This document shows positions 45,328-57,714 of a stretch of DNA of 64,000 bases, in pieces. Source of the stretch: Basidiobolus meristosporus CBS 931.73 (Eukaryota; Basidiobolomycota; Basidiobolomycetes; Basidiobolales; Basidiobolaceae); contig MCFE01000180.1 of NCBI GenBank assembly GCA_002104905.1, positions 1-64,000 on the forward strand. The letters run 5' to 3'. The position numbers and the translations under genes are program-made. The notes below the pieces were generated by a model. It had not been told where the DNA came from. It saw nothing but the letters and a program-made list of their open reading frames with translations, and ran no database searches. How positions within the stretch are numbered: position 1 is the stretch's first letter; each line of letters starts with the position of its first letter.

Positions 45328-48300
45328 TGTTATGATCTGCCGCTTGAATGTTTGAGTTAGATCAGTTTTTAGTCAAATCAATTAGTGTATGTTTAGGTTA
45401 TCAGTATATCAATATTATCTATCAAATCAGTAGCATCAGTCAGCAAATGAATCAGCAGATCCTTATCAGGCAGAAATAGATATATTAAGTAGGATCTTAT
45501 TGGGTGATGATGATGCAATCAAATGAGTCATTAGCCACAACCTACATTAGGAAATACAATTAGCCAGCAATTGATCTGGCAAAATGTACATAAGGAGCTG
45601 CTGGAACCTCAATAAAAATCAGTTCAAGTTTTAGTGAATACAATACTAGCTAAACTCCCTATTCCTCTACAACTCTTATACCAAGACTTGTAACATTGGT
45701 AGCAGCAATAACCAGAAACCTCCCTCCTCAAGAAAGAAGAAACCACCCTCAAGATGCTGGACAATCAAGAATGGAAGAATGTCATACAGCAAATCCTGGC
45801 CCAACAGCAACAGTTACTCCAGATCCTCAGCCAACAGCAACAAGGAATGACTACCATGGCTCAGAGCCAGCAAAGCCCTGTCAAGAGCAACTTTAGTGTG
45901 AAGGTCAACCGGTACCATGGCAGAGTTAATGAAAACCTGGGAACTTGGCTCTTTCAGATTGAAGAAGCTTTTAAAGCTAAAGGAATTGCTCCAGAAAGCA
46001 AGTTGCATTATGCAGCTTCTTACCTGGCAGATGCAGCTTTACAGTGGTACCACAACAAGATCAGGTCAGCCACTATGATGTGATGCTCTACAATCTCAAG
46101 CTGGGATGAGTTTGTGTAGGAAATTCAGTATGCTTTTGAACCTCCACACCAGCAGACACTACTGAGAAGGAAGTTGAAGACACCCAGACAGAAAGGAATG
46201 GTGCAAGAATACATCTATGAGTACAGATGTCTACTTGAACAAATTGAAAGAATGGACCCCTTGGATCAAGTTGAATACTTTATTGATGGGTTGAAAGAAA
46301 GAACTCGCAAGGAAGTCAATTACCAAAGACGTCAGACTATTGAAGAAGCCATCAAGATTGCCATTGACTATGACTCAGCTATGTTTGGAGTTGGGAAGCC
46401 TACAGTGACTAATCAGAAAGGCTACAATCATTATGAAAGAAGACAATCAGAAGCAGTATGGACACCAGCCATCAAGAACCTTTAACTGTATTGAGGCCAT
46501 GGAGCATAGTAACATGGAGGATGAGCTTGAAGAAGACTCAGAACTCACCTTCCACATGACAGAAGAATACCTATCCCAGATGACCTCAAACTCAGGAAAG
46601 CTATTATACTTGAATGGAGTAATCAATGGAGTACCTGCCAAGATCATGATTGACTCAGGTGCATTGCATGAGTACATGTCAGAGCAATTTGCTCTAAAAG
46701 CTGGAATCAACTCAGAACCTACCAAATCACCTTCAGTCTCAACAGCTGATGGGAACTCTCACATAATCAACTGTATTACTCAGCCAGTAAGAGTGAAGAT
46801 CAATGACTATCAAGAAGACCTACAGGCTTATATATTTGGGAACTGCAAGTTTGACCTTGTGCTTGGAAAAACCTGGCTATTTTGTCAAAATCCATCAATC
46901 AACTGGAGAACCCATGCTACTCCAATCCAAAAAGACAACAAGACCTATGAGCTATTACCTGATCCAAAAAGAAATAAGTCCTATGAGCTATTACCTGCCA
47001 GGCTGGATTTCAACTTGGTCAATTCCAGTATGTGTGAGACAAGTGAGCTTAGCAAGACCCAGTTCTGTAGAGTGCTTAGAAAAGGTACCCAGATGTTCCT
47101 CATTGCAGTATTACAGGAGTATTCTGCTACCCCAGCACCTCAGCAGGTCCAGACTATCTTGAAGAAATATTCAGATGTGTTTCCAGATGAGCTTGTAAGC
47201 TTACCGCCAGTCAGAGACGTGGATCATGCCATTGACACAGGAGATAGCCCTCCAGTAAGCAAGACACCTTACAGAATGAGTTCATAGGAATTGGAGGAAA
47301 TGAAGAGACAAATTGAGCAGCTATTGGAGCAAGGATACATCAGGCCCAACAAGTCACCTTGGGGAACACCAGTGCTTTTTGTGAAAAAGAAGGATGGAAC
47401 ACTTAGGATGTGCATTGACTACAGAGCCCTGAACTCAGTTACCGTCAAGAATAAGTACCCCATACCTTGGATTGATGAGCTTTTGGACCAACTTAATGGA
47501 GCCACTATTTTCAGCAAGATTGGCCTCATGTCAGGATACAACCAGATAAGGGTGAAACCAGAAGATATCCCTAAGACAGCATTCAGGACCAGATATGGAC
47601 AATACAAGTACTTAGTCATGAGTTTTGCCTCACTAATGCCCCTACAACATTCATGACGCTGATGCAGACTGTCTTTCAGGAGTACTTAGACAAGTTTGTG
47701 ATAATCTAACTGGATGACATATTGATATACAGCAAGACAGAAGAGGATCACCTGGTGCATACTGAAAAGGTCTTGAAGAAACTAAGAGAGAACAAGCTAT
47801 ATGGCAAGCTACCTAAGTGCGAATTCTTCAAGGAACATGTTGAATATCTGGGACACATAGTGACTAGCACAGGAGTGACCTTAGACCTCAAGAAGGTGGA
47901 AGTAATCAAAAATCTGAAGCAGCCCCATAGCATATCAGAGCTCAGATCATACCTTGAAATGGTTTCCTATTACCGGAGATTTGTCCAGTCATTTGCAAGT
48001 ATTGCAGCCCCTTTAACTGATATCCTCAAGAAAGACAATACCTACAAGTGGGACATAGCTTGTGAGACTGCCTTCCAGATGCTCAAGAATGAACTTGCTA
48101 AGCTGCCAAGCTTAAGAATACCAGACATCAGAAAAGAGCTCACTTTGTGCACAGATGCTTCAGATTATGCAATTGGTGGAGTGCTGAGCCAAGAAAACAA
48201 GGGAAAGGACTACCCTGTTGCCTTTGAATCCAAGAAACTGAACTCAGCAGAACAAAACTATCCAGTCCATGAGAAGGAGATGCTTGCTATAATACACTTT

Positions 48301-48453
48301 TTGAAGACATGGAGATACAGTATTGAAGGAGTTAAATGCACTGTGAAGACTGATCATGCCTCCCTCAAGTAAATATTTACTCAGAAGGTACTCTCTAGAG
48401 GAATTACAAGATGGAGTGAATACATTCAGCAATTTGACCTGGAGATTGTCTAC
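45328..48453 (+). mobile_element. Gypsy/Ty3 retrotransposon, copy 2 (truncated, with 5' LTR)
   Basis: A 5' LTR at 45328-45695 (TGTTATGATCTGCC to ACTTGTAACA) is followed by the primer site TTGGTAGCAGC and a gag-pol pseudogene, which stops at 48453 where the copia-2 LTR begins. The 3' part (integrase and 3' LTR) is missing. The decayed gypsy LTR at 58094-58464, same orientation, on the far side of copia-2 is a candidate for its lost 3' LTR. Confidence 0.85.
45754..48453 (+). pseudogene. Gypsy copy 2 gag-pol pseudogene
   Basis: It begins at ATG 45754 (MLDNQEWKN), equivalent to the intact copy's [13 protein letters not shown] at 46081-46083 stops the first frame. At about 46457 the frame passes directly from QSEAV to GHQPSRTFN in another frame, so about 40 codons including the zinc knuckle are deleted. 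Later parts retain protease MIDSGALHEYMSEQ, reverse transcriptase palm segments and RNase H, with further breaks: TAG for the Pro-Leu region at 47287, and [11 protein letters not shown] with a stop replacing Tyr of YLDD at about 47707. It ends at LEIVYC in the RNase H/integrase linker. Confidence 0.88.
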
Positions 48454-48807
48454 TGTTGAAATTTAAGAAGTGATATGGATTTAAGGAATTTACCAAGAAA
48501 TAGTGATAATAGTTGAACTGTTGTTTATTCATAAAGAAGCTCAGTATTTATACCTTTGTAGAAGTGATACAGCTGCAACACTAAGTAGGGAGGGTTTCTC
48601 AATATTCAGGAGCATTGTGTAACAGTTTCAGGATTAGTACATAATATTTGGTAATAGTGCTAATTTGATCCTGACTATAAGGGAATAATAATAAGGTCAT
48701 ATATCTGGAGAAAGTGGCAAAGTTAAGGCAGTAAATGAGTCCTATAGTGACTAACACTAGTCTAGAACTGTTAAATAAATTTTTAGCTGCTGAATGATAC
48801 TAAATAG

Positions 48808-49176
48808 TGTTACAAGTCTTGGTATAAGAGTTGTAGAGGAATAGGGAGTTTAGCTAGTATTGTATTCACTAAAACTTGAACTGATTTTTATTGAGGTTCC
48901 AGCAGCTCCTTATATACATTTTTGCCAGATCAATTGCTGACTAATTGTATTTCCTAATGTAGGTTGTGGCTGATGACTCATTTGATTGCATCATCATCAC
49001 CCAATAAGATCCTACTTAATATATCTATTTCTGTCTGATAAGGATCTGCTGATTCATTTACTGACTAATGCTACTGATTTCATAGATAATACTGATGTAC
49101 TGATAACCTAAACATATACTAACTGATTTGACTAAAAACTGATCTAACTTAAACATTCAAGCGGCAGATCATAACA
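48808..49176 (-). repeat. Intact gypsy, 3' LTR
   Basis: 369 bp, TGTTACAAGTC to GATCATAACA on the plus strand, directly abutting the purine tract of the element on its right. Confidence 0.93.
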
Positions 49177-49186
49177 TTCTCCCCTA

Positions 49187-52100
49187 CTAAAGTTGAGAGG
49201 GTTCTCCTGAATCTCTTTTCTTGTGATACCAATATCTTGATGGTTCAGTATTATCAGCAAGTCTTGCAAGCTTGAGTCTGTCCCTATGCACTAAGTCTTC
49301 CCGGATATTGCCTTGTTTGTCCACCAGTTGGTAAGTTGCAAATGGACATTCTCTGATGATCTTGAATGGTCCTGTCCATTGTGGCTCAAACTTCTTCCGA
49401 GTGTTGTTTCTTAGCAATACAAAGTTCCCAACTGTCAATGCTTCTGGTGCTATAGTCTTATCAAATCTCTGCTTCATCTTTTCTGCACTTTGAGATACTT
49501 TGGTCTGTGCCTCTTGACGTCTTTGTTCCAGTTGCTGGTGTCTACTTGGCTGACTGAGTTCATCTTCTAAGGTGTCTGTAAGCTTTGGTTGTGTGAGATC
49601 TCCTGGAATCCTTGGTTCACATCCATAAACTAAGTAAAATGGTGATTGCTGGGTGGTGTTGTGTACTCTGACTCTGCATGCAAAGAGTGCTTGGTCTATA
49701 TACTCATCCCATCTACTGACAACTCCATTTGCATACTTGGTCAGCATTTTTCCAAATAATCCATTAAACCGCTCAGTGACTCCATTAGTTCTGGGGTGAT
49801 ATGCCAAGGTTTTCAAGTGTCTGATCTGCTGCATTTCCAGGTAAGCCTCTAATGTCTTTGCCATAAAGTTTGCACCTCTATCGGATAAGATCTCCACAGG
49901 GCATCCAAACTTCATCAGGATCTCATGGTAAATGAAACTTGCAACTTCTTGTTCACTGGCTATTGGTACAGCTTTAGCAACTGGCCATTTAGTGGCATGG
50001 TCAATTGCTACTAGGATCCAACGGTTGCATTTCCTGGTAGTTGGCAGTCTTCCAATAAAGTCAATTCCCCATCTCTCAAATGGTCTTACAGGCTCCAAAG
50101 GGAAGAGTTCGGCAATTCTTTGTGGCTGGCCTTGATTGATTTGGCAGTTTGGGCATGTTTTTACTAGCTTCTCAATGTCTTGTTTCATTCTGGGCCACCA
50201 TGCTCTGGCTTTTACAAGGCTATAGGTTCCTTCAATCCCAAGATGTCCATATCCATTGTGTAGCTTATGTATTAAATCCAGGCGAGCAACATAAGGACAA
50301 TAGGCAATAGGGCTTCCATCAACAATTCGGTAGAGTGTTTCATTCTGTACAACAAATTTGCTGGCCTCATCACGGATTATCTTCTTGATATCTTCATCCA
50401 CCTCATTAGGAATGGCTTGGTCCTCCAAGTACTTTGGTAATAGGCTAGGCCAATCTGATTCATGCACCAAGTTGAGTTGTGCAACTTGATCTAATCTTGA
50501 TAAGGCATCAGCAACCGTGTTGTTTTTTCCAGGACAGTAGACAATCTCCAGGTCAAATTGCTGAATGTATTCACTCCATCTTGTCATTCTTCTAGAGAGT
50601 ACCTTCTGAGTAAATATATACTTGAGGGAGGCATGATCAGTCTTCACAGTGCATTTGACTCCTTCAATATAGCATCTCCATGTCTTCAAACAGTGTATTA
50701 TAGCAAGCATCTCCTTCTCATGAACTGGATAGTTTTGTTCTGCTGAGTTCAGTTTCTTGGATTCAAAGGCAACAGGGTAGTCCTTTCCCTCGTGTTCTTG
50801 GCTCAGCACTCCACCAATTGCATAATCTGAAGCATCTGTGCACAGAGTGAACTTTTTTCTGAAGTCTGGTATTCTTAAGCTTGGCAGCTTAGCAAGTTCA
50901 TTCTTTAGTGTCTGGAAGGCAGTCTCACAAGCTATGTCCCACTTGTAGGTATTGTCTTTCTTGAGGATATCAGTTAAAGGGGCTGCAATACTTGCAAATG
51001 ACTTGACAAATCTCCGATAATAGGAAACCATTCCAAGGAAGGATCTGAGTTCTGATATGCTATGGGGCTGCTTCAAATTCTTGATTACTTCCACCTTCTT
51101 GGGGTCTAAGGTTACTCCTGTGCTAGTCACTATGTGTCCCAGATATTCTACGTGTTCCTTGAAGAATTCACACTTGGCTAGCTTACCGTATAGCTTGTTC
51201 TCTCTTAGTTTCTTCAAGACCTTTTCAATGTGCACCATGTGATCCTTTTCTGTCTTGCTGTATATCAATATGTCATCCAGGTAGATTATCACAAACTTGT
51301 CTAAGTACTCCTGAAAGACAGTCTGCATCAGCGTCATGAATGTTGCAGGGGCATTAGTGAGGCCAAAACTCATGACTAAGTACTCGTAATGTCCATATCT
51401 GGTCCTGAATGCTGTCTTAGGGATATCTTCTGGTTTCACCCTAATCTGGTTGTATCCTGACATGAGGTCGATCTTGCTGAAAATAGTGGCTCCATTAAGT
51501 TGGTCCAAAAGCTCATCAATCCGAGGTATGGGGTACTTATTCTTGACGGTAACTGAGTTCAGGGCTCTGTAGTCAATGCACATCCTAAGTGTTCCATCCT
51601 TCTTTTTCACAAAAAGCACTGGTGCTCCCCAAGGTGACTTGCTGGGCCTGATGTATCCTTGCTCCAATAGCTGATCAATTTGTTTCTTCATTTCCTCCAA
51701 TTCCAATGGACTCATTCTGTAAGGTGTCTTGCTCACTGGAGGGCTATCTCCTGTGTCAATGGCATGATCCACATCTCTGACTGGTGGTAGGCTTACAAGC
51801 TCATCTGGAAACACGTCTGAATATTTCTTCAAGAGAGTCTGGACCTGCTGGGCTGCTGGGATAGAGGAATCCTCCTGTAATACCGCCATGAGGAACATCT
51901 GGGTACCTTTTCTAAGTGCTCTACAGAACTGGGTCTTGCTAAGTTCACTTGTCTCACACACACTGGAATTGACCAAGTTGAAATCCAGCCTGGCAGGTAA
52001 TAGCTCATAGGTCTTGTTGTCTTTTTGGATCTGAGTAGCATGGGTTCTCCAGTTGATTGATGGATTACGACAAAATAGCCAGGTTTTCCCAAGTACAAGG

Positions 52101-53320
52101 TCAAACTTGCAGTTCCCAAATATATAAGCCTGTAGGTCTTCTTCATAGTCATTGATCTTCATTCTTACTGGCTGGGTAATACGGTTGATTATGTGGGAGT
52201 TCCCATCGGCTGTGGAGACTGAAGTTGATTTGGTAGGTTCCGAGTTGATTCCAGCTTTCAAAGCAAATTGCTCTGACATGTACTCATGCGATGCTCCTGA
52301 GTCAATCATGATTTTGGCAGGTACTCCATTGATTGCTCCATTCAGGTACAATAACTTCCCTGAGTTTGAAGTCATTTGGGACAAGTACTCTTCTGTCATA
52401 TGGAAGGTGAGTTCCGAGTCTTCTTCAAGCTCATCTTCCTCATTATTGTGTTCATGGGACTCAATATGGTTGAAGGTTCTTGTTGGCTGGTGTCCATTTC
52501 TTCTCTGAGGGCAGTACCTTGCAATATGTCCCTGCTGGTGGCAATTGAAGCAAAGTCCTCTCTTCTTGCATTCTTCTGAGGAGGGATTCTTCTGCATAGC
52601 GTCTATTTCCATTGGTACTGCTTCTGATTGTCTTCTTTCATAATGATTATAGCCTTTCTGACTAGTCACTGTAGGCTTCCCAACTCCAAACATAGCTGAG
52701 TCATAGTCAATGGCAATCTTGATGGCTTCTTCAATAGTCTGAGGTCTTCGGTAATTGACTTCCTTGCGAGTTCTTTCTTTCAACCCATCAATAAAGTATT
52801 CAACTTGATCCAAGGGGTCCATTCTTTCAATTTGTCCAAGTAGACATCTGTACTCATAGATGTATTCTTGCACCATTCCTTTCTGTCTGAGTGTCTTTAA
52901 CTTCCTTCTTAGTAGTGTCTGCTGGTGTGGAGGTTCAAAAGCATCCTGAATTTCCGACACAAACTCATCCCAGGTAGAGATTGTAGAGCATCCCATCATA
53001 GTAGCTGACCTGATCTTGTTGTGGTACCACTGTAAAGCTGCATCTGCCAGGTAAGAAGCTGCATAATGCAACTTGCTCTCTGGAGCAATTCCTTTAGCTT
53101 TAAAAGCTTCTTCAATCTGAAAGAGCCAAGTTCCCAGGTTTTCATTGACTCTGCCATGGTACCGGTTGACCTTCACACTAAAGTTGCTCTTGACAGGGCT
53201 TTGCTGGCTCTGAGCCATGGTAGTCATTCCTTGTTGCTGTTGGCTGAGGATCTGGAGTAGCTGTTGCTGTTGGGCCAGGATTTGCTGCATGGCATTCTTC
53301 CATTCTTGATTGTCCGACAT
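49187..53320 (-). CDS. Gypsy/Ty3 Gag-Pol polyprotein, intact
   Basis: 1377 residues from ATG 53320 to TAG 49187-49189, with Gag and Pol in one frame. Gln-rich start (residues 11-30); retrotransposon Gag domain about 45-210; zinc knuckle CX2CX4HX4C at Cys257, Cys260, His265, Cys270; aspartic protease DSGA at Asp340; reverse transcriptase about 545-740 with YLDD at 680-683; RNase H with TDAS (Asp829) about 795-920; integrase zinc finger His1021, His1026, Cys1056, Cys1059; integrase core triad Asp1087, Asp1147, Glu1183 (D-35-E spacing); C-terminal WTGPFKI module near 1310. Every motif is intact. The order PR-RT-RH-IN defines Ty3/gypsy. No frameshift separates gag from pol, so another way of adjusting the Gag to Pol ratio is implied. 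Confidence 0.96.
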   Translation of the reverse strand: MSDNQEWKNAMQQILAQQQQLLQILSQQQQGMTTMAQSQQSPVKSNFSVKVNRYHGRVNENLGTWLFQIEEAFKAKGIAPESKLHYAASYLADAALQWYHNKIRSATMMGCSTISTWDEFVSEIQDAFEPPHQQTLLRRKLKTLRQKGMVQEYIYEYRCLLGQIERMDPLDQVEYFIDGLKERTRKEVNYRRPQTIEEAIKIAIDYDSAMFGVGKPTVTSQKGYNHYERRQSEAVPMEIDAMQKNPSSEECKKRGLCFNCHQQGHIARYCPQRRNGHQPTRTFNHIESHEHNNEEDELEEDSELTFHMTEEYLSQMTSNSGKLLYLNGAINGVPAKIMIDSGASHEYMSEQFALKAGINSEPTKSTSVSTADGNSHIINRITQPVRMKINDYEEDLQAYIFGNCKFDLVLGKTWLFCRNPSINWRTHATQIQKDNKTYELLPARLDFNLVNSSVCETSELSKTQFCRALRKGTQMFLMAVLQEDSSIPAAQQVQTLLKKYSDVFPDELVSLPPVRDVDHAIDTGDSPPVSKTPYRMSPLELEEMKKQIDQLLEQGYIRPSKSPWGAPVLFVKKKDGTLRMCIDYRALNSVTVKNKYPIPRIDELLDQLNGATIFSKIDLMSGYNQIRVKPEDIPKTAFRTRYGHYEYLVMSFGLTNAPATFMTLMQTVFQEYLDKFVIIYLDDILIYSKTEKDHMVHIEKVLKKLRENKLYGKLAKCEFFKEHVEYLGHIVTSTGVTLDPKKVEVIKNLKQPHSISELRSFLGMVSYYRRFVKSFASIAAPLTDILKKDNTYKWDIACETAFQTLKNELAKLPSLRIPDFRKKFTLCTDASDYAIGGVLSQEHEGKDYPVAFESKKLNSAEQNYPVHEKEMLAIIHCLKTWRCYIEGVKCTVKTDHASLKYIFTQKVLSRRMTRWSEYIQQFDLEIVYCPGKNNTVADALSRLDQVAQLNLVHESDWPSLLPKYLEDQAIPNEVDEDIKKIIRDEASKFVVQNETLYRIVDGSPIAYCPYVARLDLIHKLHNGYGHLGIEGTYSLVKARAWWPRMKQDIEKLVKTCPNCQINQGQPQRIAELFPLEPVRPFERWGIDFIGRLPTTRKCNRWILVAIDHATKWPVAKAVPIASEQEVASFIYHEILMKFGCPVEILSDRGANFMAKTLEAYLEMQQIRHLKTLAYHPRTNGVTERFNGLFGKMLTKYANGVVSRWDEYIDQALFACRVRVHNTTQQSPFYLVYGCEPRIPGDLTQPKLTDTLEDELSQPSRHQQLEQRRQEAQTKVSQSAEKMKQRFDKTIAPEALTVGNFVLLRNNTRKKFEPQWTGPFKIIRECPFATYQLVDKQGNIREDLVHRDRLKLARLADNTEPSRYWYHKKRDSGEPSQL

Positions 53321-53378
53321 CTTGAGGGTGGTTTCTTCTTTCTTCAGGAGGGAGGTTTCTGGTTATCGCTGCTACCAA

Positions 53379-53747
53379 TGTTACAAGTCTTGGTATAAGA
53401 GTTGTAGAGGAATAGGGAGTTTAGCTAGTATTGTATTCACTAAAACTTGAACTGATTTTTATTGAGGTTCCAGCAGCTCCTTATATACATTTTTGCCAGA
53501 TCAATTGCTGACTAATTGTATTTCCTAATGTAGGTTGTGGCTGATGACTCATTTGATTGCATCATCATCACCCAATAAGATCCTACTTAATATATCTATT
53601 TCTGTCTGATAAGGATCTGCTGATTCATTTGCTGACTAATGCTACTGATTTCATAGATAATACTGATGTACTGATAACCTAAACATATACTAACTGATTT
53701 GACTAAAAACTGATCTAACTTAAACATTCAAGCGGCAGATCATAACA
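53379..53747 (-). repeat. Intact gypsy, 5' LTR
   Basis: 369 bp. In the sense (minus) direction it reads TGTTATGATC to ACTTGTAACA and is followed by the primer-binding site. Confidence 0.93.
53458..53488 (-). promoter_or_regulatory. LTR TATA box and polyadenylation signal of the intact gypsy
   Basis: Reading on the minus strand, GTATATAAGG (53479-53488) is followed about 20 bp on by AATAAA (53458-53463). The same pair is conserved in the LTRs at 45328 and 62201 (GTATATAAGGAGCTG, then CAATAAAAATC). The layout fits the U3/R promoter and 3'-end signals of an LTR. The exact transcription start cannot be seen. Confidence 0.55.
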
Positions 53748-53760
53748 ATAGTCCAATATT

Positions 53761-56700
53761 TCAACACTCCCCCTCAACTAAATAATTTCTTAATCCCAAT
53801 TTCCCTTTAAAGATATCAAACTGTGGCCTAGCTAGTGGTTTTGTCAATATGTCTGCCACCATTTTGTCAGTTGGGCAGTAAACCAGCTCCACTAAGTTGT
53901 TTTCTACAGCTTCCCTCACAAAGTGATGCTGTATATCAATTTGCTTTGTTCTGGCATGATTAGTAGGATTTCTAGCTAATGAAATACAACTTTGATTATC
54001 CTTGTAAATACATGTTGGTTCACCTGAATTAAAACCTAAGTCGTTGAATAATTTCCCTAGCCATATAGCCTCCTTAGTTGCTTGACATGCAGCCACATAT
54101 TTGGCTTCAGTTGCAGATAGTGCCACAGTAGGTTGTTTCTTGCAGTTCCAAGTAATAGCTGCACCAGCATAAAGAAATACATAGCCTGTGGAAGAGCATC
54201 TGTCAATCAGATCCCTACCCCAATCTGAATAACTATAGCCATCAAATTTTTGCCTATTAGCTGCTCCAGAGTATTCCAGTACCATATTTATGGTACCTTG
54301 TAGATATCTGAAAATCTGCTTAACTGCTGCAATTTGATCTGATCCATAATTCTGCATGAATTGACTGACTATTCCAACTGTTACTGCAATATCTGGACAT
54401 GTAGACACCATCAGGTACATTAGGCTACCAACCATTGATTGATAGGGAAAGGTTTGGTCCATATTTGAGCCATTTTCATCTATAACTGGCTGAGATTTGC
54501 TTAATTTCAGGTTATTGTCCATTGGGGTTGCTGCAGGTTTGCAATTTTCCATTTTGAAGTGTCTAAGAATGTCCCTGATGTACTTAGACTGATTCAGCAC
54601 AATTTTCTGCGTAGGTATGTCAAATCTGACCTCAATTCCAAGAAAATAGCTCAATTTTCCAAGATCTTTCATCTCAAACTTGCTGAAGAGATCTGATTTT
54701 GTCTGTTTAAGTGCCTCTTGATCACTTGTAGCTATAATTAGGTTGTCCACATAAAGAACTAGTATGATCACACCCTTTTTGAGCTGTTTCACATATACAC
54801 TGTGATCTGAAGTGCTACGAGAGAACCCAATTTCCTCTATATATGTGTCAATCTTGTTATACCATGCTCTGGGTGCCTGCTTAAGCCCATACAATGATTT
54901 TCTAAGTTTGCACACCTTATAGGGGCCTATTGGATTGGTAAGACCTTCTGGTTGCTCCATATATATAGTTTCTTGCAAATCCCCATTTAGAAAGGCAGTT
55001 TTGACGTCCATTTGGTGTAGATCTAGACTGTGTACAGCTGCCAGGGTTAGAGTTGTCCTAATAGAGTTAAACTTGGCAACCGGAGCAAATGTTTCCTTAA
55101 AGTCTAGTCCCTGGATCTGGGAACAGCCTTTAGCTACCAATCTAGCCTTGTACTTACCAACGGCACCATTTGAGGTTATCTTGATCTTGTAGACCCATCT
55201 ACATCCTATTGGCTTTCTCCCATTTGGTAAATCTACCAGTTCCCACATTTTTGCCTTGATCAGTGATTGGTACTCCTCCGGCATGGCTTGTTGCCACTTA
55301 GTAGCATCTGGACCTTGCATTGCCTGTTCCAGATTCTGAGGTTTGGCACATAAGGCAAGATAAGCTTCTTCATGATCATTAGATGTCTGCCACCAGGATC
55401 TAGGGGTACTTCTTATTCTGGTAGATCTCCTAACTGGGATAATTTGTTCTGATCTGGAACTGGTAGAAGTATCTTCCATCTCTGGCTGGATTTGGTACGT
55501 ATCTTCTTCATTTGTGTTGATTGCATCATCAGGCAGCTGGCCAATGATTTCTGTGGCCTTCTGATCTGAATTCTCCTCAAATACAACATCCCTGCTCTTG
55601 ATCAGCTTCTGAATTCTGACATCATACACTCTATACCCTTTAGTATCTTCACAATACCCAAGAAAGATCTCTTTCCTACTCTTTGGTTCCCACTTTGAGT
55701 GTTTTTTGTCAGGAATGTGATAAAAAACATCACTGCCAAAGATCCTGAGGTGCTGGAGATCTGGTTTTTTGTCTGTATACACTTAAAGGGTGTAAAATCA
55801 TGTAGTTCTGTTGTTGGGCATCTGTTCTTGATGTATACAGCAGTAGCAACAGCTTCAGCCCAAAACTTGTAGTCCATTCCCTTGTCATGTAGCATAGATC
55901 TTCCCATCTCTACTATTGTGCTATTTGCACATTCTGCTACTCCATTTTGCTGTGGAGTATGAGGAACTGTGGTCTGTTGAAGTATACCAGTAGACAAGCA
56001 GTATTTTGCAAACTCCTTTGCGCAGTATTCTCCTCCATTGTCACTTTGTAGTACCTTCAATTTACACCCAGTTTGTGTTTCTGCCATGTTCTTGAAGTGC
56101 TTAAACGTCTCTAAAGCTTCATCCTTTGTTTTGAGGAAGTACACCCACGTATATCTTGTCTTGTCATCAATAAACGTCATAAAGTATCTCTTGGCTCCAA
56201 AGGACAGTGTTCTCATGGGGCCGCATATGTCTGACTGTACAATAGCCAATATTTTTGGTGGTATTGATGCCTTCAGAGCTCTTGAAACGTTGTCTAGCTT
56301 GTTTGCCACATGAACATCTCTTATAAACATTCAATTTGATTGGAATTGAGTATTCTAGGCCCAAAACAAGCGGATTTTCACCAATTGGCTCATTTTCTGT
56401 TCCCCTATGTGTCCTAGCCTTCTATGCCATGTCTCCCAGTTTGTTTCATCAGTTTCAGCAATGTTGACATACTCAGGACACAATGATCTTGCATTGAAAC
56501 TTGTATATATTGTGATCTCTGATTCTCAAAGCTAATTTTTGTTCATTTTCACTCAATATTGTACAGCTCAGCTTAGTAAAAGCAAATTTCAGTCCCTGAG
56601 TAGTTGCTTCACTGACTGAGAGTAGGTTCTTAGCTATTCCAGCTATATAGAGTACGTCAGTCAGTTTTGCTGTTGTTGCCCCTGAGTTATCACTCATATT

Positions 56701-57678
56701 TAGTTGTATAGACCCACTGGCAGTAGCTTCCAATGCAAAGTTATCTCCCAGATGAACCTTTCTTACAGGAACAGTCTTTAAGTTGCTGAACCAATCCTTT
56801 ATACCACAAATATGCTGTGATGCTCCAGAGTCAATATACCATTCATTACTTTGGTTACTTGCACTCTCTTGTACAGTTACAAATAACTGTTCATCAGTAG
56901 TTATAAGGTTTGCCTGCTCTAGTTTCTGTTTTTTGTCTGCTTGTTTCTTCTTGCATTCTCTTGCTCAGTGTCCTGGCTTCTTACAGTAGTTACAGCAGCC
57001 AGGTTTTCTTTGGTTTTGTTGCTTTCCCTTTTTTTCTGAATGCCTTTCTGAGCTGAATAAAGCATTATCTTCAATTTTCTTTGCTTGGTCCTTACGTCTG
57101 AGTTCTTCATGGAGAAGTCTTCCTTTGACATAATCTAAAGTCAAGTTGTCTTCTCTGCTTTCAAAAGAAAGTATGAGTGGCTCATACTTGTCTGGTAGGC
57201 TGCAAAACAGACAGAATATCTTTTCTTCATCATCTACCCCAGCATTAATACTGGAAAGTTCTTCTGCAAGTGCCTCCATTCTGTCAATGAGTTGTAACAT
57301 GTCTTCATATGGCTTCTTCCTCATGTTGAAGAACTTTTGTTTCAAATAAAGCTTGCTTAATACTGACTTTGCTCTGAAGATCTTCTCTAAGGAATCCCAT
57401 GCTGCTTTGGCAGTATTTGAGGCCTGGATTTGTCCAATGAAGGAGTCTTGCACATTGATGCATATGGCATTGATGGCCTTTCTCTCCTTCTCTTGAAACT
57501 TCTCCACATCTTCTGCTGTTCCTGTGGGCTCAACTTCCTTTCCTGTTATTATGTTCCAAAGCCTTCTTTCCTCAAGGTGGATCTGCATCTTGATTCTCCA
57601 AAGTCTGTAGTTCTTCCCATCAAACCTCTCCTTTACAGGGAAGATGTTGGTATTGCTTTGTTTGCTGGTAGAAGTCAT
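53761..57678 (-). pseudogene. Copia-2 copy 1 gag-pol pseudogene
   Basis: ATG 57678 opens a 237-codon Gag (YRLWRIKMQIHLEERRLW) stopped by TGA inside the zinc knuckle (CNYCKKPGH, then stop). Further pieces: protease WYIDSGASQHICG near 56850, GAG-pre-integrase and integrase 56330-55602 (QSDICGPM, QSDNGGEY, PQQNGVAECANS), and a 673-codon frame to 53761 with reverse transcriptase and RNase H. A one-base shift near 55785 separates the last two. The reverse transcriptase motif is YVDN (residues 344-347 of that frame) instead of YVDD, removing a catalytic aspartate. The final stop TGA lies inside the 3' LTR (TGTTGA). Confidence 0.9.
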
Positions 57679-57714
57679 CTTTAGAATAGATTAAGGCAAT
57701 TGGGGCTCATAACC

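Larger units (their letters stand above)
48808..53747 (-). mobile_element. Intact gypsy/Ty3 retrotransposon (copy 1)
   Basis: 4940 bp. The LTRs at 48808-49176 and 53379-53747 are 369 bp each and differ at one position by eye (CATTTACTGAC versus CATTTGCTGAC). Target duplication is ATAG. On the minus strand the 5' LTR is followed by the primer site TTGGTAGCAGCGATAAC; a purine-rich AGTAGGGGAGAA precedes the 3' LTR. One uninterrupted frame fills the interior. All parts needed for autonomous retrotransposition appear present, so it is either active or very recently so. No chromodomain is evident at the C terminus. Confidence 0.95.
48454..53766 (-). repeat. Copia-2 copy 1, 3' LTR, interrupted
   Basis: The LTR sequence lies at 48454-48807 and resumes at 53748-53766. 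The 4-bp ATAG occurs at both break edges (48804-48807 and 53748-53751). The uninterrupted LTR at 57715-58083 shows the original ...CCAAATAGTTCAATATTT... sequence. Confidence 0.9.
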
